Shown piece by piece: positions 1-13,001 of a stretch of DNA of 64,000 bases (position 1 is its first letter; each line of letters opens with the position of its first letter). The stretch spans positions 372,001 to 436,000 of the forward strand of contig NC_068557.1 in NCBI RefSeq assembly GCF_022201045.2, given 5' to 3'. The notes beneath the pieces were generated by a model. That model was not told the DNA's origin. It worked only from the letters and a program-made list of their open reading frames with translations, and did not search any database. This DNA comes from Citrus sinensis (taxonomy: Eukaryota; Streptophyta; Magnoliopsida; Sapindales; Rutaceae). Position numbers and translations under genes: made by a program.

Positions 1-1313
1 ACAAGCACATAAGATTGCAAAACATGCCAGCATGAGCTATTGGTACCTTCGATGACAACCACAAAAGCACCGAATGGTTCTTCATGGCCGCATTTGTATA
101 ATACATACAAATATTTAAAATCACCGAGGAGAGAGGAGGCGAAACCACCCATCCCAATGAGAGAATACTTCTAACGACGTAAGTGAATGGCTTAGCCCAA
201 TTAGCAAACTGAATTGCTTTGTCTGTTCATTTTGCAGCAAATCAGCACTTCTCAAATTTGGAGACTTTTCCCAGTGTCATGGTCGTAGCCAACTGAAGGT
301 CTGACCATTATGAAAGCAAAACAGTCAATCCTCTAGGAATTTATGATATAGCTTTCGTTGCTGGCCTATAAATATCATGTTTTGTGCAATTTGGTGTACT
401 TTATTATATTATGTTATATTGCATTAGCACTGTATAATAATATTATATAATGTTTGGTTTTACACTGTATTGTATTAATTTTTGTGTGATTAATTTAAAT
501 ATTATATTAGTATATTTAAATTGTATTAATATTTTATATTATTATTTATATTAATTTTAATTTTAAATTAATATTATTGAAATTTATTCATATTTAAATA
601 TTTACTATTAGTTATAATAAATTATAATATAAAAATAAAAAATTTATAAAATAGTATATTAAATAAAAAATTATATTTATTTATTATTAATATTAGAGTC
701 GGATTATTAGCACCCCTCCAAAATCCTTTTGAAACTCTTTTTTTTTTAAATTATATTTCATTTAATGCCAAAAGTACCCTTTTCTAAATAAACATTATTT
801 TCACTTTATAAATCTTGCAATTTCTAATAATTTTTTCACTCTTTCAGTCTTAATAATTGCATTCCTCTCTTCAAACTTGTTTTATTATTTAATTTCTAAA
901 AAAAATCTAAAAGAAAAAGTAAGAAAAGCCTTATAAAATATTGAATATTTTATGGATCCAATACAATTTCATCGTACATATAAATTTTGAGTGCAACAAT
1001 TAGTTTAAGAATCCTTAAAAAATTATTTGTAGTGAGATAAAATTTAATTTAATTTATTTTCTCACAATGTTGTATCCTAATTTCGTTGCTACATATATTA
1101 CAAGAGTATTATTTCGGCTTAAAAATTTGCTTCTTAAATTTAGATTACTTTAATGATTGAAAAAAATTTATAGATTGCATCTTAAATTTAGATTATTTTA
1201 ATGATTACAAAAATTTATATTGTGCAAGTAAAATGAAATTGAAGAGAGAAAGAAAATATAAATGGAATCAATTATATTTATATTTGTCTTTAAATATAAT
1301 TAATTGAGAGCCT

Positions 1314-1425
1314 CTATGTTACAATTAATGTAACATACACACTCAACAACAACCACACAAATGATGGACCCACACAATTTATGTGGTTGTTGTTGAGTGT
1401 GTATGTTACATTAATTGTAACATAG
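1314..1425. repeat. near-perfect 49-bp inverted repeat (foldback)
   Basis: The left arm 1314-1362 and right arm 1377-1425 are reverse complements with a single mismatch, around a 14-base loop (1363-1376). Within each arm ATGTTAC and GTAACAT form a smaller inverted repeat. I see no convincing target-site duplication. It could be a young foldback MITE or a hairpin-RNA locus; the sequence alone does not decide. Confidence 0.85.
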
Positions 1426-2152
1426 CATTTGCCTAATTATAATATCACAAGAATTTTATAAGATCAATGAAAGGGTACCAATAGTCCAACTCTTAATATT
1501 ATTATAAAACAAAAGTCAAAAGCAAAAGCGAAAGGAAAAAAAAAAAACAAGGGGTAGTTACCGCATTAGTTTGGATCTATTAATGCAGTACTGCTATAAT
1601 TTTTTATCTACCAAATATGAACATATATAAATTTAATGTAATGAGAAATTTTAATATCTCAACCAAACATTCCCATATAACATCTCAAAAGAACACTAAT
1701 AGTGTTGATGTGAGCGGAATTAGAATCTCTAATCTCTTATATCATTTTAAGAGATTTTATTGGTTGCACCAATTAATTACTCATTAAGATTTACTTCACA
1801 ATTTGCAAGTGTGCCTTAGAATGTACATTTTCAATTGAGTAAGATGTCTGAAATTTGCTCTCCAAGTGTGGGAAAAAGACAAAGTACGAATCAGTATATA
1901 ATCATCCAATTAAATTTTCAAATCACAAAGCACGGCCAAAAGCTTCCGTACCATTATCATGAATGGTTGAAGATGACATGAGAGAGAGAGAGAGAGAGCG
2001 TCACAGTCGTTACGAGTCCTCCTTATGCATCTCGCAGATGAACTAGCGCGTCCTTACACGCGTACTCTCAAGAGCGTGATGCCGTTTTGAAACCTACTTC
2101 CAAGTTCAGACAAACTGAAGCAAACAATTATTTTAAAGAATGTTTATCATCC

Positions 2153-2318
2153 AGGTCCCTGAATTTCTTTGTCGTCTCAAACAAGTCCCTAACTCCGCAG
2201 CTCCTAACAAAACAAAATGTCAGCCGACAATTGGCATTTTGTTAACAAAATGAAAATTGACAACTAACAAAATGACAGTTCAGACAAACAAGTCCCTGAA
2301 TTTCTTTGTCGTCTCAAA
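2153..2318. repeat. direct repeat in the MYB5 upstream region
   Basis: The stretch at 2153-2180 recurs almost exactly at 2291-2318 (shared core TCCCTGAATTTCTTTGTCG, then TCTCAAA). Between the copies lie several short variants of 'aacaaaatg'. It is probably a remnant of a repetitive element about 0.4 kb upstream of the MYB start; any promoter role is unknown. Confidence 0.7.
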
Positions 2319-2733
2319 TACGAGAATACCATTTTGTGATTACTTACAGACCGAAGTTATGTGATCAAAATTCAATCCGAGTGTCAGACTGACAGAGTCA
2401 TTTCCCTAAGAGTTTGGAACTAATTGATCCAAACGGGCAAACTATATCCTTAAAACAAAAAAATAAAAAATATGAAGGAAGCTTAATGATATAATCCTCC
2501 CATCTATCATCACCGATCATATAATAATATACATAAAAAAATGTTACTATAAAATGATCCAATCTCATCATCACACCATACAAACAACAATAACAAGAAT
2601 CGGATTCTTTCACAATCCATACACACAAATTGGGTAGAGACAAATCCAAAGCTTGACACACCAGAGAGAGAGCTCAGCACATCAGCAGCTTCACAGCCAA
2701 AACCACCACCGCCAACAAGAAGATAACAAGACG

Positions 2734-3999
2734 ATGAGGAACCCATCAACATCACCATCATCAACAGCAGCAGCAGCAGCAGCAGCAGCAACCAATAAGA
2801 GCACGCCATGTTGCAGCAAGGTAGGGTTAAAGAGAGGGCCATGGACGCCAGAGGAAGACGAGCTTCTGGCCAACTACATCAATAAAGAAGGCGAAGGCCG
2901 GTGGCGAACTCTGCCAAAACGGGCCGGATTGCTCCGCTGCGGCAAGAGTTGCCGGCTTCGTTGGATGAACTATCTGAGACCCTCCGTTAAACGAGGACAT
3001 ATCGCCCCTGATGAAGAAGATCTCATTCTTCGCCTACATCGCCTTCTCGGTAACCGGTAATAAGAATATAATAACCCACGAATACCTTAGGGTTTCCATG
3101 GATTTTATTTACTCGGTTTGTTTTTGGTTTGTACTTCAGAGTTAGGGCTAGGGTTTTTGTTAACTGAATTTGGTTTTGTGTTTGTGCTTTATAGATGGTC
3201 TCTGATAGCGGGGAGGATTCCGGGGAGAACAGATAATGAGATAAAGAATTACTGGAACACTCACCTGAGTAAGAAGCTGATAAGCCAAGGGATTGATCCA
3301 AGAACTCATAAGCCATTGAATCAAGAACTTGATCCTTCTTCTGCTGATCAAGTTACTAATAGCAACAGCAAAGCTTCAACTTCGAAAGCAATACTAAACT
3401 CGAGCAGCTCAAACCCTAATCTCACTCCAATGACCGTTTCATCTGGTCATTTAGATCAACGTCATACCTCTGCTGGCTGTGGTAGAATGATCTCGTCGAT
3501 CATGATGATCAATAAGGAAAATGGGTATTCACCGAACGCTTTAGTTGATGATCATGACAGTGAGTATCATCAAAATGGGATGATGGAGAACCCGTATACG
3601 AGTTTATCGAATTGTGATCATCATCATGACGATGATGGGGGGTTGGGTTTGAGAAGCAATAACGTGAATAACGTTTTTAACGAAGGGCTTAGCTATGAAG
3701 TTGATGTAGATATCAATTACTGCAACGACGATGTTTTCTCTTCGTTTCTCAATTCGTTGATCAATGAAGATGCTTTTGCTAGCCAGCATAATCAACAAGT
3801 ACTGCAACAACAACAACAGCAGCACCTATCAAATGAGACGATTGCATTGCCGAATACAATTACTGGCTCATCATCGGATCCTTTGGTTTCGACTGCAGCG
3901 GCATCAACTTTTGGCCTTGAAGCAAACTGGGAATCTCCAATCATGGCTTCTTCTTTGAACCAAGATGAGTCCAGGAGGGTTGATGAACACGTTGAGTAG
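2734..3999 (+). CDS. MYB5: R2R3-MYB transcription factor, MYB5 type
   Basis: Two exons, 2734-3056 and 3195-3999, are joined by a 138-base GT..AG intron that splits an Arg codon just before WSLIAGR; the product is 375 aa. Residues about 26-130 hold R2 and R3 repeats with the regular Trp spacing. R3 carries the bHLH-contact signature DLxxRxxxLxxxxxxLxxxR, so the protein should bind a bHLH partner in an MBW complex. The motifs [10 protein letters not shown] and [10 protein letters not shown] are hallmarks of the MYB5 group (Arabidopsis MYB5, grape MYB5a/b), which controls proanthocyanidin, seed-coat mucilage and vacuolar acidification genes. An in-frame ATG lies upstream at 2653, but the start at 2734 ([10 protein letters not shown]) matches the grape MYB5a N-terminus. 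A GCA-repeat polyalanine tract precedes the MYB domain, and the tail is Asn/Gln/His-rich. The assignment is firm at subgroup level. Confidence 0.93.
2766..2790 (+). repeat. GCA trinucleotide repeat coding for polyalanine
   Basis: A run of about eight GCA codons near the N-terminus of the MYB protein encodes polyalanine. It is a likely site of length polymorphism between alleles. Confidence 0.9.
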
Positions 4000-6900
4000 C
4001 CTTCGAGTGAATCACCATCTGCATACGTGTCCGACATGAAATTGCATGCACATTGGGGTTTTTTCTTATATATTTATTTCTCTGTGTTTAATTTTCTTCA
4101 TGCACTTGTTCCACTTCATCATCTGTTATCATCTTTAATGTTGTGTCGTATTGATGGAAATTAATATGCATGTTTGCCGTAAACAAAACCAAGAACTTGA
4201 ACAACTAATATGCTGTATTGTATTGAATCTAGCATGCGAAAGTGATCACATTACATTTATAATATTTAAAATGTAACGTGAATTTCCAATGCTATATACA
4301 TGGAACTTCATACACCCGTTTCACTAGAATTTCAATATCATGCACAATGAATTAGTTTCTTGAAAGCTGAAAGGGAGATAATGCGATTATAGAGCTTTGG
4401 AAAAGGATGTCGTACACAAGCGATGATTTGGTAGTAATAATTATGCGAGGTGTACAAAAATTGTTTTATATATGAACAAGAGTCTGGCTAACAACACATA
4501 TATATAAGAAGCTCTAAATTATGATCTCTCACAAGATCTCGAGTTATCGCGAGGGATGGAATGAAATTCTAATGTTGTGTGTTTCTTGGATAGTTTTACA
4601 AAGATTAAATGACTAATTGGCTGCGTAATCAATATTTACTACAGTTAATAGCCTACATACGATCATATTAAAACCCTTAATCCCACAAGTGAAATCTTTC
4701 AATGATCATGCAAGTTGATGCATTTCCTATCGCCATTCACGGCTATCATTACGTTTCTCTTATTATCTAATTAACTCGCATTTTCTCCGGCTAAAGTTGG
4801 GTTCATATATGGCCTTTTTTATTCTTCTCATGCACAAATAAACGACAATATATATATATATATATATTTTAAATCTAAGATACCGATTTTTTTTTTTTGT
4901 TTGTAGAAGAGATTCTACTGTACCTCTATTGTATTACACTCATTTAATGGATGTATAACATTCATATTTAAGATCTTGATTATAGAATTTATATTCCAAC
5001 TAATTTGTCACTACTGAAAATTCATCATTTGAATTATAAATAATAAGGTTTAATAATTAACTATCACTCGAGGCAATCAAATTATGACACATCATTTATT
5101 CTATTAATTGATATACAAATTAGGTATTCCAACTAAATAAATATAGTATTATTAAAATCTTAAACGTCTCTGTACAATGATAACAAATCTCACATGTAAG
5201 AAGAATTAATATCAGTTCTTACTTTCACCAAAATGACAAATTAAACATGTGACAAGATTGAATTGACGCCATATCTTTAAATTAGGAACATGTTAAGTTA
5301 CACGTGTTCAATTGAAAATCATAGAGAAAAAAAAAACTGAATTAAAACCAAGCAAATTAACAAAATAATAATAATAATAAAACTTTTATTTTTTAACAAA
5401 AAATTTTGCGGTGACTTCCGACCGAAAGTGTAGTAGAACCGTAGAGGTAGTAGAACTATGAAGGCGGTGATGGACGGTGGAGATGATGTTTGACTGATGA
5501 TTTTAATCATATCTAACGGTCAACTGAAGCTACCAGTCTACTCAAAAACAGCCTGCGATTGGTAGATGGTTGACTACTTGACTTGTCGCACACTAATTTG
5601 GTAAGTCTGGCCGTACTTTGTTTGACAGAAAATTCCTTGCTTTGTTCCATGCTCACGTGCTTCAAATTTTAAGAATCTTAAATAAATTTTTTATCATATA
5701 TTTATTTGCAAATATATTAGTTTTTTTCCCTTTCTATTTTTTGAGGTTTCTAATGCTAATTTCTACATAATCCTTAATATTTTCTGCCCCAAATTAGTAA
5801 CATTTATTATATATAAGTTTGTACCCTCGATTTTTTTTTCTTTATTTATTTATCTTGTCGACCAATGGTTTATGATACTATTAAATAAATAAATAGAGAA
5901 GTTATTATATTTACAATTGTATAATGTATTATTATTTTTGCATTTTTTGTACATATGTTAGAATATTAAAATATTTTATAGTTCATTTTGTTTGCGTGTG
6001 TTGTGTGCATTTAGAGTGGTCCTTTAGACCAATTTTACATGCTTTCAATTTTCAAGTACCAATTATAGCACCAAAAACGCATTTAATACACACACACACA
6101 CAAATTACTTCTACGTATAAAAAAATAATAATGGTACTTCATTTTCCATTTTGTTCTTTTTGTGTGAATGAAATGTCTTCTTCTTTCTCCTTTTTTAATA
6201 AAAGGTAAGAAGTCTAAGTGGGGCTACATTTTCGCTTTAAATCATGTAATTAGCTCTAAATTAAATTTGAATATAAATTTTCAAGATACGAACTGCTTCA
6301 CAGTAGAGCATTGATGATGATCGTATGATCACAAAGATACATATAAATTATGCACTTACTATTATGATCTGACGGTCATCATTAATGTTCCACAATGAAG
6401 CAGCTCCACTGTAACCACTACCTCAAGATATATGTTTTATGAAACCTCAAAATTTAGTGAACATTATAACAAAACTTTACATATATTAGCAAAATGTCAC
6501 TATTATTTAGAAATAACCATGTCTATTGGTACTCTTACTCTAGTTGATGCATTATTAACATGGAACAAAGTTGGTTCTTAATAAACTAAATATATAAAAT
6601 AACAACCATTAAAAATATATAAAATAACAGCCATTAAACTTACTTATTATAACAAAAACAAGAACAAAAAGTTAAAAGAAAAGAGAAGGAAAAAAAAAAA
6701 AAAAACAGTACTGATGGCAATGACAACAGGTGTATGCAGAAGAGCCACTCTTGCTTTCTGTAAGTTTTATGCGAGAAAATAGAGAAACACGTTTCGGAAA
6801 ACAAAAATGCTGCAGAATTTAATTAACATTAAGAAGTTTGGAGCATATAAGTCAAAGATTTTACCCACAACAAAGAAAAGAATGAACTAACAATATAGTT

Positions 6901-9177
6901 ATGATGATGATTATTATAAGTAAAACAGGAACAAAAAGAATGAATTAAACAACAAGAATCAATTAACATACCTTAAAAGAGTTGCATGCAAAATAAAGAA
7001 CCATCTCATTCATACACTTGAAGCCTCTTTTTCACGAAATGCAGCGGCCATATGATGATGAAACAATATAAAAAAGGGGTCGTCAAGACAACTCACTGTG
7101 TTATATGCACTTGAAATGAGAAGAAATTTCTGTGACGCCGAGCAAAATTTGTGAGTTTCGTGAAAGTTTAAGAGCAGATGTAGGTTACATATTGGTCGAT
7201 AATTAAGTTGAGGAAATGAAAAGATTTTATTTATTAGATTTAGAGTCAATTTTTGACCAATAGATTTGTGTGCATCTTTGTTTGGATCACTGGCTGCAGC
7301 AGGTGACAGAATTAAAGAGGTGATCAACCAAACATTCTTACCAAAAAAAAAAAAATGTTAGACAAACCAACCTTTCTTTTGTTTTGAATTGTTGAAACTT
7401 GAAGAGCCCAATTTTAGTGCAAGCTTCTTTAATTTCAAGCCATGATGAACTCAACTGCCAATCTTTGTGAGTAAAGTGTTAGATTAATGTCGCGCTCAGT
7501 ATAACGTGAATAATTCTAATTTGCTCTAAATGAAATAACGCATAATATAAGAAATATGTGCCATATTGTTCTTCATACCATGGGTGAGTTCAATCTCACT
7601 AATTCACAATTTTGTATGAATTTTGCAATCTACCATTCTACATCTAACATGTATTTTATAAAGCGTCTAATAATTAAGTGTCTTTCGTATAAACAATTAT
7701 AAAGTCAATTAATTAAGTCACACTCAAGAGGCTAATTGACACACAACTTAAACCAATGAAAATGTCATGTAATTTGAGGGCTTTAAAGTGACCAACCATT
7801 CTGCATCTAGCAATCTACCAAAATGTGAAAGAAAATCTTGTATTTTCGGAGGGCTGCCAATCTACCATTCCACATCCAGAAGAAAAAAAATACTTAATTG
7901 GATGAATCATCATAAGCTACCAAAAATTTCCTTGAAGGTCACCAAGTACTTATTTAATTGAACATAAATGCTTTGTCTAACATGTTTTTAATTTTATCTC
8001 ACTAGTTTTACTTTTACTTGATCATAATGGAATGCGCTTGGATGCTGTAACAATAGTCGCAATATCTAGGATGATATATAGAACTCAAAGCACTAAACTG
8101 CTTTTCAAAATTATTTAATCTGCTCTCCAATGAATCAAGCAATAAGTAGTAATAAGCAAGTGGACTTAATTAACTTGGGCCGAACAAGTTTTGTCTATCT
8201 ACTTTGGGAGTTTAACCCTTTAGTTAAGTTAATGAAGATTGAGTGTCCAAAAATTATTTGTACATGAGAAAATAACTAAATAAAGAATACACTTATTAAA
8301 AGAATTGATATTACTGCCTATAATTGTTGAGAAGTTAAAATCATGAAAAAAAAAAATAAAGTTGACTAATATATAAAAACATGTTTGTGATTGTTTTTTT
8401 TTTTCACATTGCTAGAAACATTCCTTTTTTCTTTTTGGTGTTGGGTTTTTTTTTTTGGGGGGGGGGGGGGGGAGTTGGTTATAAATTATAACTTATAAAT
8501 TACCTATATTACAAAATTTTCATTTCAAATTTTATAGGCCCCACTAACATTAAATTGATGAATCTCACCAAGAGAAAAATCAAACCTATTAAATGACATT
8601 GTGAGATGATTTATCTATTCCACAATAAAAAATTATCCTAATGTGAATGCAATATATATGGAACATTCTCATTAAGATAATTGAGACTCTAGCAGTAATT
8701 GCTGAGCTAATGAATCCACAAAGAACCAAATTACTAAGTTGGCCAAATTTTAGTATTTGTTGAAAGATTCGCAAGAAAACAAAGGTTTCATAAATGTTTC
8801 ATTTTAGTCCTCAGTAGACACCAACAACATTGTTATTTTTCACTTAGGCCCTTCCGAGAACAAAAACCGTAATTTACACTTAATTGTCGGACCCAAGCTG
8901 TTAAATCGCAAATCATCATTAAAACACATTCATGCATGAACTTGAACCATCTGCACATACAATTAAAACTCTTTTATTATATATTTATGATTGATGTATC
9001 AAACAAATTTCATAATTTGTTGATCATCATCATTCACATTCTTACACAACAGTACTTAAAAAAGACTTCTCAGTCACAGACACAACAAACACTTAAATAG
9101 AAGAAGACCCAAAAAAAAAAGAAGGGGAGCACAAACATGATGAATGAAACTTTAAAGGCAAGCTGATCATCAACATC
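4000..9177. other. 5.2-kb stretch with no supported gene
   Basis: This stretch is AT-rich and contains a TA microsatellite at about 4850-4867, a CA tract near 6090 and a short tandem duplication at 6590-6650. A T11 run followed directly by G16 lies at 8446-8472. Open frames are short, lack family signatures and have no convincing splice sites. The first 200 bases are probably the MYB 3' UTR. Confidence 0.55.
8446..8472. repeat. abutting T11 and G16 homopolymers
   Basis: Eleven T (8446-8456) run straight into sixteen G (8457-8472) in otherwise AT-rich DNA. It is the only long G run in the window. It could fold into a G-quadruplex, or its length could be a sequencing or assembly artefact. Confidence 0.8.
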
Positions 9178-10068
9178 TCAAACCATAACGACTCTTATGA
9201 TGTCCCAACGATGAACGAAACTGTCACAAATGGGGCATCGCAGGACAATTTCCGGGACAAGAAAATAAATACTAGAGCCACAACATGTTGCTGATATGAA
9301 AATGAGATTGTGATGATCATCACCGTTGGTTTCCCTCCTGTAAAAGAAAGTGTAATAGTCACAATCTTTATCATTCACGAGATCATTCCAGATATCGTTG
9401 AAGTGATACAAGCCACCTCCAAGATTCACCCTGGTCCTTAGATCCACTATCAGTGTAGCATCCCTTACATTTCTGTAATATATGAGATCTACCTGCAATA
9501 TTTTTTTAACCATGAAAAAGCCATTAGATTGTTTCCCAAATTTAAACTCAACCCAAATGAATTGGAAAAAAATAAAGAACAAAATGTCATTAAATTGACT
9601 ACTGATGTAGTGTATTAAATAAATAACAGCCGATCAAATGGGTCAGTTCGAGTTCAATGATAAAAATAACAAACAGGCCTGGTTTTTGATTTTTTTTTTA
9701 TTCAATAAACTAATGGGTAGGGTTCAAGTACACAAAGTTTAACACGACATGATAAGAAGACGACACGCTGAATACCAAACCACTTCTAACACGATCCATT
9801 GTCAGGCCTATTTGTTTAAGATGTGTATGTAAGTGTGAGAAGCAAAATATGAAACCTCAGGATCTAGGCAACGCTCCCAAGGGTAACAAAAAGTGTATTC
9901 GGGGTTATAGTTGAGAAGAAAGGATCGAAGAGTGCCATCCATGGAAGCAGAATATGAGCAAGCTTCTATACGATATAATGGAAATGCGAGGGTTAATGAG
10001 TGAAGAGCCGAGACAGGGTATTTATAGGGACAAAAAAAATTCCGAAAGTGATTTGACTCGTTTGTCAT
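9178..10068 (-). CDS. unrecognised two-exon protein, 175 aa
   Basis: Exon 1 (10068-9856) and exon 2 (9492-9178) join in phase 0 across a 363-base intron with donor GAG|GTTTCA and acceptor TTGCAG|GTAGAT, giving a continuous 175-aa frame. I do not recognise the family. Visible traits are an aromatic- and Cys-rich sequence, a pair CP..CDSF close to the C-terminus (LRCPICDSF), and several Asp/Asn-rich loops. There is no clear signal peptide or membrane helix. The clean phase-0 splice and continuous frame favour a real gene, but nothing says what it does. It could also be a fragment of a larger family. Confidence 0.5.
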
Positions 10069-13001
10069 GATCTCGAGTCTTTGGTAGCTGACTCAGTAGT
10101 AAACCACTTAAGTTTGTGCGTTACAAACTTTTGTATTAATTGTCAAAAAAACAAAAGCTAATAATTAAAAGATAATGCTATAAATGCATATAGCGAAAAT
10201 TATTCCTTTAAGTGATATTTCTATCTCTAAGTTTACTTCCAGCTCTAAGTTTACTTCAAGAATTTTCAATATTGTGTGTTAATTTAGTAATATAGAAAGC
10301 ATCCTCAAAGGATACTTCAGTTGGTTGGCTTCTTGTCATGGAAGCAAGAGACTAATGGTTCAAATAGTGCAGAAGGTAAATTGTTCGCAATAGCAGTGAG
10401 AGTAGAATTATTAAAAAAAAAATGACTAAGGAGTGCAATTAACTATTGACAATAATGATGACTGTATTAAAGAGAGTATACTTATATGTGTGTGTGTGCT
10501 CATTTTAACTTAAATACTGATTCTTTTTTTATTTAAACTTAACTACCATTAATTTAACAAGTTAGAGAAAGATATTATGACTATTAAAGGAGTTAATGCA
10601 TATTTTCACTACATTTTTCTGAAACGTTTAACAAGAGAAGGGCATCTCACCAGAACTCAGCAAACAAATTAATGAAGATTATATTTCTCTTTAAAAGAAA
10701 TCAAACCATATTTGTCAAATAACCCTGAGTAGATAAGCATGCTAGTAAAGACACGTCGTTTATTAAAGAGAAAAACCATCCAGATTAAAGCAAACAACTG
10801 GCAGAATCCATTAGAGTTATTACAAGGAAAAAAATTATAATGGACTATCAGATGACTATAGCAGATGAGAGGTATGGTAAATTCACAGGCCATTTTATGT
10901 GATGAAAGAAAGCAATTCCAGGGCCAACGATCACTTTTGGTAAAATATATATAAGATGAAAGAATTTTTGTTCAACGTGAGCAACAAAGGCCAATCCGAA
11001 ATAATGATGGCGACTTCTATTGTTTTAAAAATAAAATCACCTAGCAAGCCATATTATGAAATCCAAACCAGAATTCTGCAATTATTATACACCAGAAGCA
11101 TTCATCAGTGTTAGCCAAGTACAGAGAAAATGAGAAGAGATCTCTAAGTGACTGACCAGATCTCTAAAGAAACTCTTGGAGGAATTTCCATTGCAAGATC
11201 TTTCGTTGCCTTGTCTTGGCCTACTGCTTCTTGTAACCAGTCTAAGTCTACAAAATCAGCATTACGTTTCCAGTTAGACAATGAATTCCAGGTAAAAGCA
11301 CCAACTTGACCAAAATAGTAAAGAAAACAAAATAACTAATACTGACCAAAGCAAAATCAATTAGGCTCCAACAGCTCAGCACTTATGCCATTTTCAAGAC
11401 ACTTCAATTCAAATTCTGTAATTTTGCAAGTAAATCAACTTGAATACATAATCCAGGTAACATTTCGGCTGAACTATAAGGATTCGTGATATTTTATTAA
11501 TGTTTATAAAATGATGCAAGTGCATAACTGTTCTGCATTTCAAACACTGGGATGATTGAAAAAATAAGACATTTTTATCAGTGTGGAAGCCATTTTACCA
11601 GTCTGCTAAAATCGCCTATAAAAAGAACAATGTCATTGAATCAACTGTGCAACACATAGGCGAGCTAATGAAAAAATTGATCGAGTAATTGATGCATTAA
11701 AAATATTATGGAAAATGGACACCAACATTCTTGTCCAAGTAATTGCAGAACTTCTTACTGAATCTAGTTCTTTATATTCTCTCAGGATTCCCACATTACT
11801 CTAAAGACCTCTTTGTAGCTGATAGAAAAGAAATTCTCTAAAGTGCCTCAAAATAATATCTATCATTTTTCTAATTTGGACGGGGAACAGAGATAGAGAA
11901 GTAGCAAATATTGTCAAAAAGAATATGTGCTGCCTCACAATATTCTTTCTTTTCTTTGTTGTTATTTATTTATTTATTTTTTAATCAATTGCAGTCTCCT
12001 TTGTTGATCTTCTTTTTTCCCCTACGGACAAAAACTAGAATTCAACTCCATGAGTTTGACTCAACATCCAACAAAATAAAAGTTTATTTATGAGTGGAAA
12101 GTGGAGAATAAGCACCACAAATATTTATCTCATGGACAGTACTAATGAAAATTGCAGACCTTTGAAGCCAAAATTTAGTTTCAATTTGTGAGGTAAAAAA
12201 GGGAAAAAACAAATCAGCGGAGAAAATCCAAATCTTGGAATGTAAGCTTTTGATGGTAGAAAATCAACTTAGTAAAAACTTTAAATATATCAAATTTTAA
12301 TTTAACATGAACATGGGCTTTGATTTATTCAAATAGATTGCGGATATCATAACTTATACGTGTATCTCACCATGATGAGCAACTGTTGCGTGAGTGAGCC
12401 AGCTTGACTGCCACTAGCACTGCTCCAACAAGAAACATACACTGTGGCTATGGTCTGCAAATTGATTTGAACAAAATCAGGCACTATAACTTATTATTTT
12501 CAAAATTTCAAACTCAACTCAAATAATTTAATCATTTATCATCACCAATCACTTTTTATTAAACCAAAAGATAAACGAATAAATAAAAGAAGATAAAATA
12601 TAAACACTGATGAATTACCACCCATGAAGCATGTATCATGATGTAATCAAAACAACTCCCTCAAGCACTTAAAAATACAGAGCCACACACAAAGACAGCC
12701 AATCTCTCTCTACAGCGATTCACTTCACAGATTGTGCCAAAATAAATATTAATAATATTAACTATATTATTATTATTATTAATAGAAAAGAATCATAATA
12801 ATTGGGGTGACCTGTCCTGGAACATCAATTGGTGTTTGATCACCCAATACAATACTCATGATACAAAATAACAATCGTCATAATCATTCAACATTTCCCA
12901 AGTATAAAGTGATGACCTCTTACCTTAAAATACCACTTTGCAGCACACAAACAATGCGAACCTCCGTTTAACAAAAGAATGGTTTTAACACTTGCACTTC
13001 G
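10069..13001. other. intergenic region with possible small minus-strand exons
   Basis: No family is recognisable. On the minus strand three stretches look exon-like: 12859-12812 (an ATG-led open 16 codons ending CAG|GTCACC), 12454-12371 (TTGCAG| ... ATG|GTGAGA, 28 open codons) and about 11250-11145, which is open to a stop and contains DWLQEAVGQDKATKDLAMEI. The phases do not join the last piece without a further exon I could not place. These may be exons of a small gene or of the 3' UTR of the PPR transcript upstream. Confidence 0.3.

Larger units (their letters stand above)
1..2652. other. intergenic DNA, MYB5 upstream region
   Basis: No gene is supported here. Bases about 380-690 are extremely AT-rich. 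A long foldback lies at 1314-1425, an AG microsatellite at about 1981-1998, and a 27-base direct repeat at 2153-2180 and 2291-2318. The last few hundred bases are the likely promoter and 5' leader of the MYB gene that starts at 2734. Near base 1-110 the minus strand is open in one frame, but there is no start or splice context to call an exon. Confidence 0.6.

Noticed and set aside
1-110. An open minus-strand frame that could be an exon of a gene outside the window.
   Set aside because: It is short, has no start, splice pair or recognised family, and is next to AT-rich DNA.
1980-1998. AG tract as a specific MYB5 regulatory site.
   Set aside because: It is a plain microsatellite; nothing in the sequence shows function.
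3792-4037. Minus-strand open frame with a run of Cys over the end of the MYB gene.
   Set aside because: It is the antisense shadow of the Gln-rich (CAA/CAG) stretch of the MYB exon 2.
7010-7327. A 105-codon minus-strand open frame.
   Set aside because: No domain, atypical composition and no supporting splice or promoter context; likely chance.
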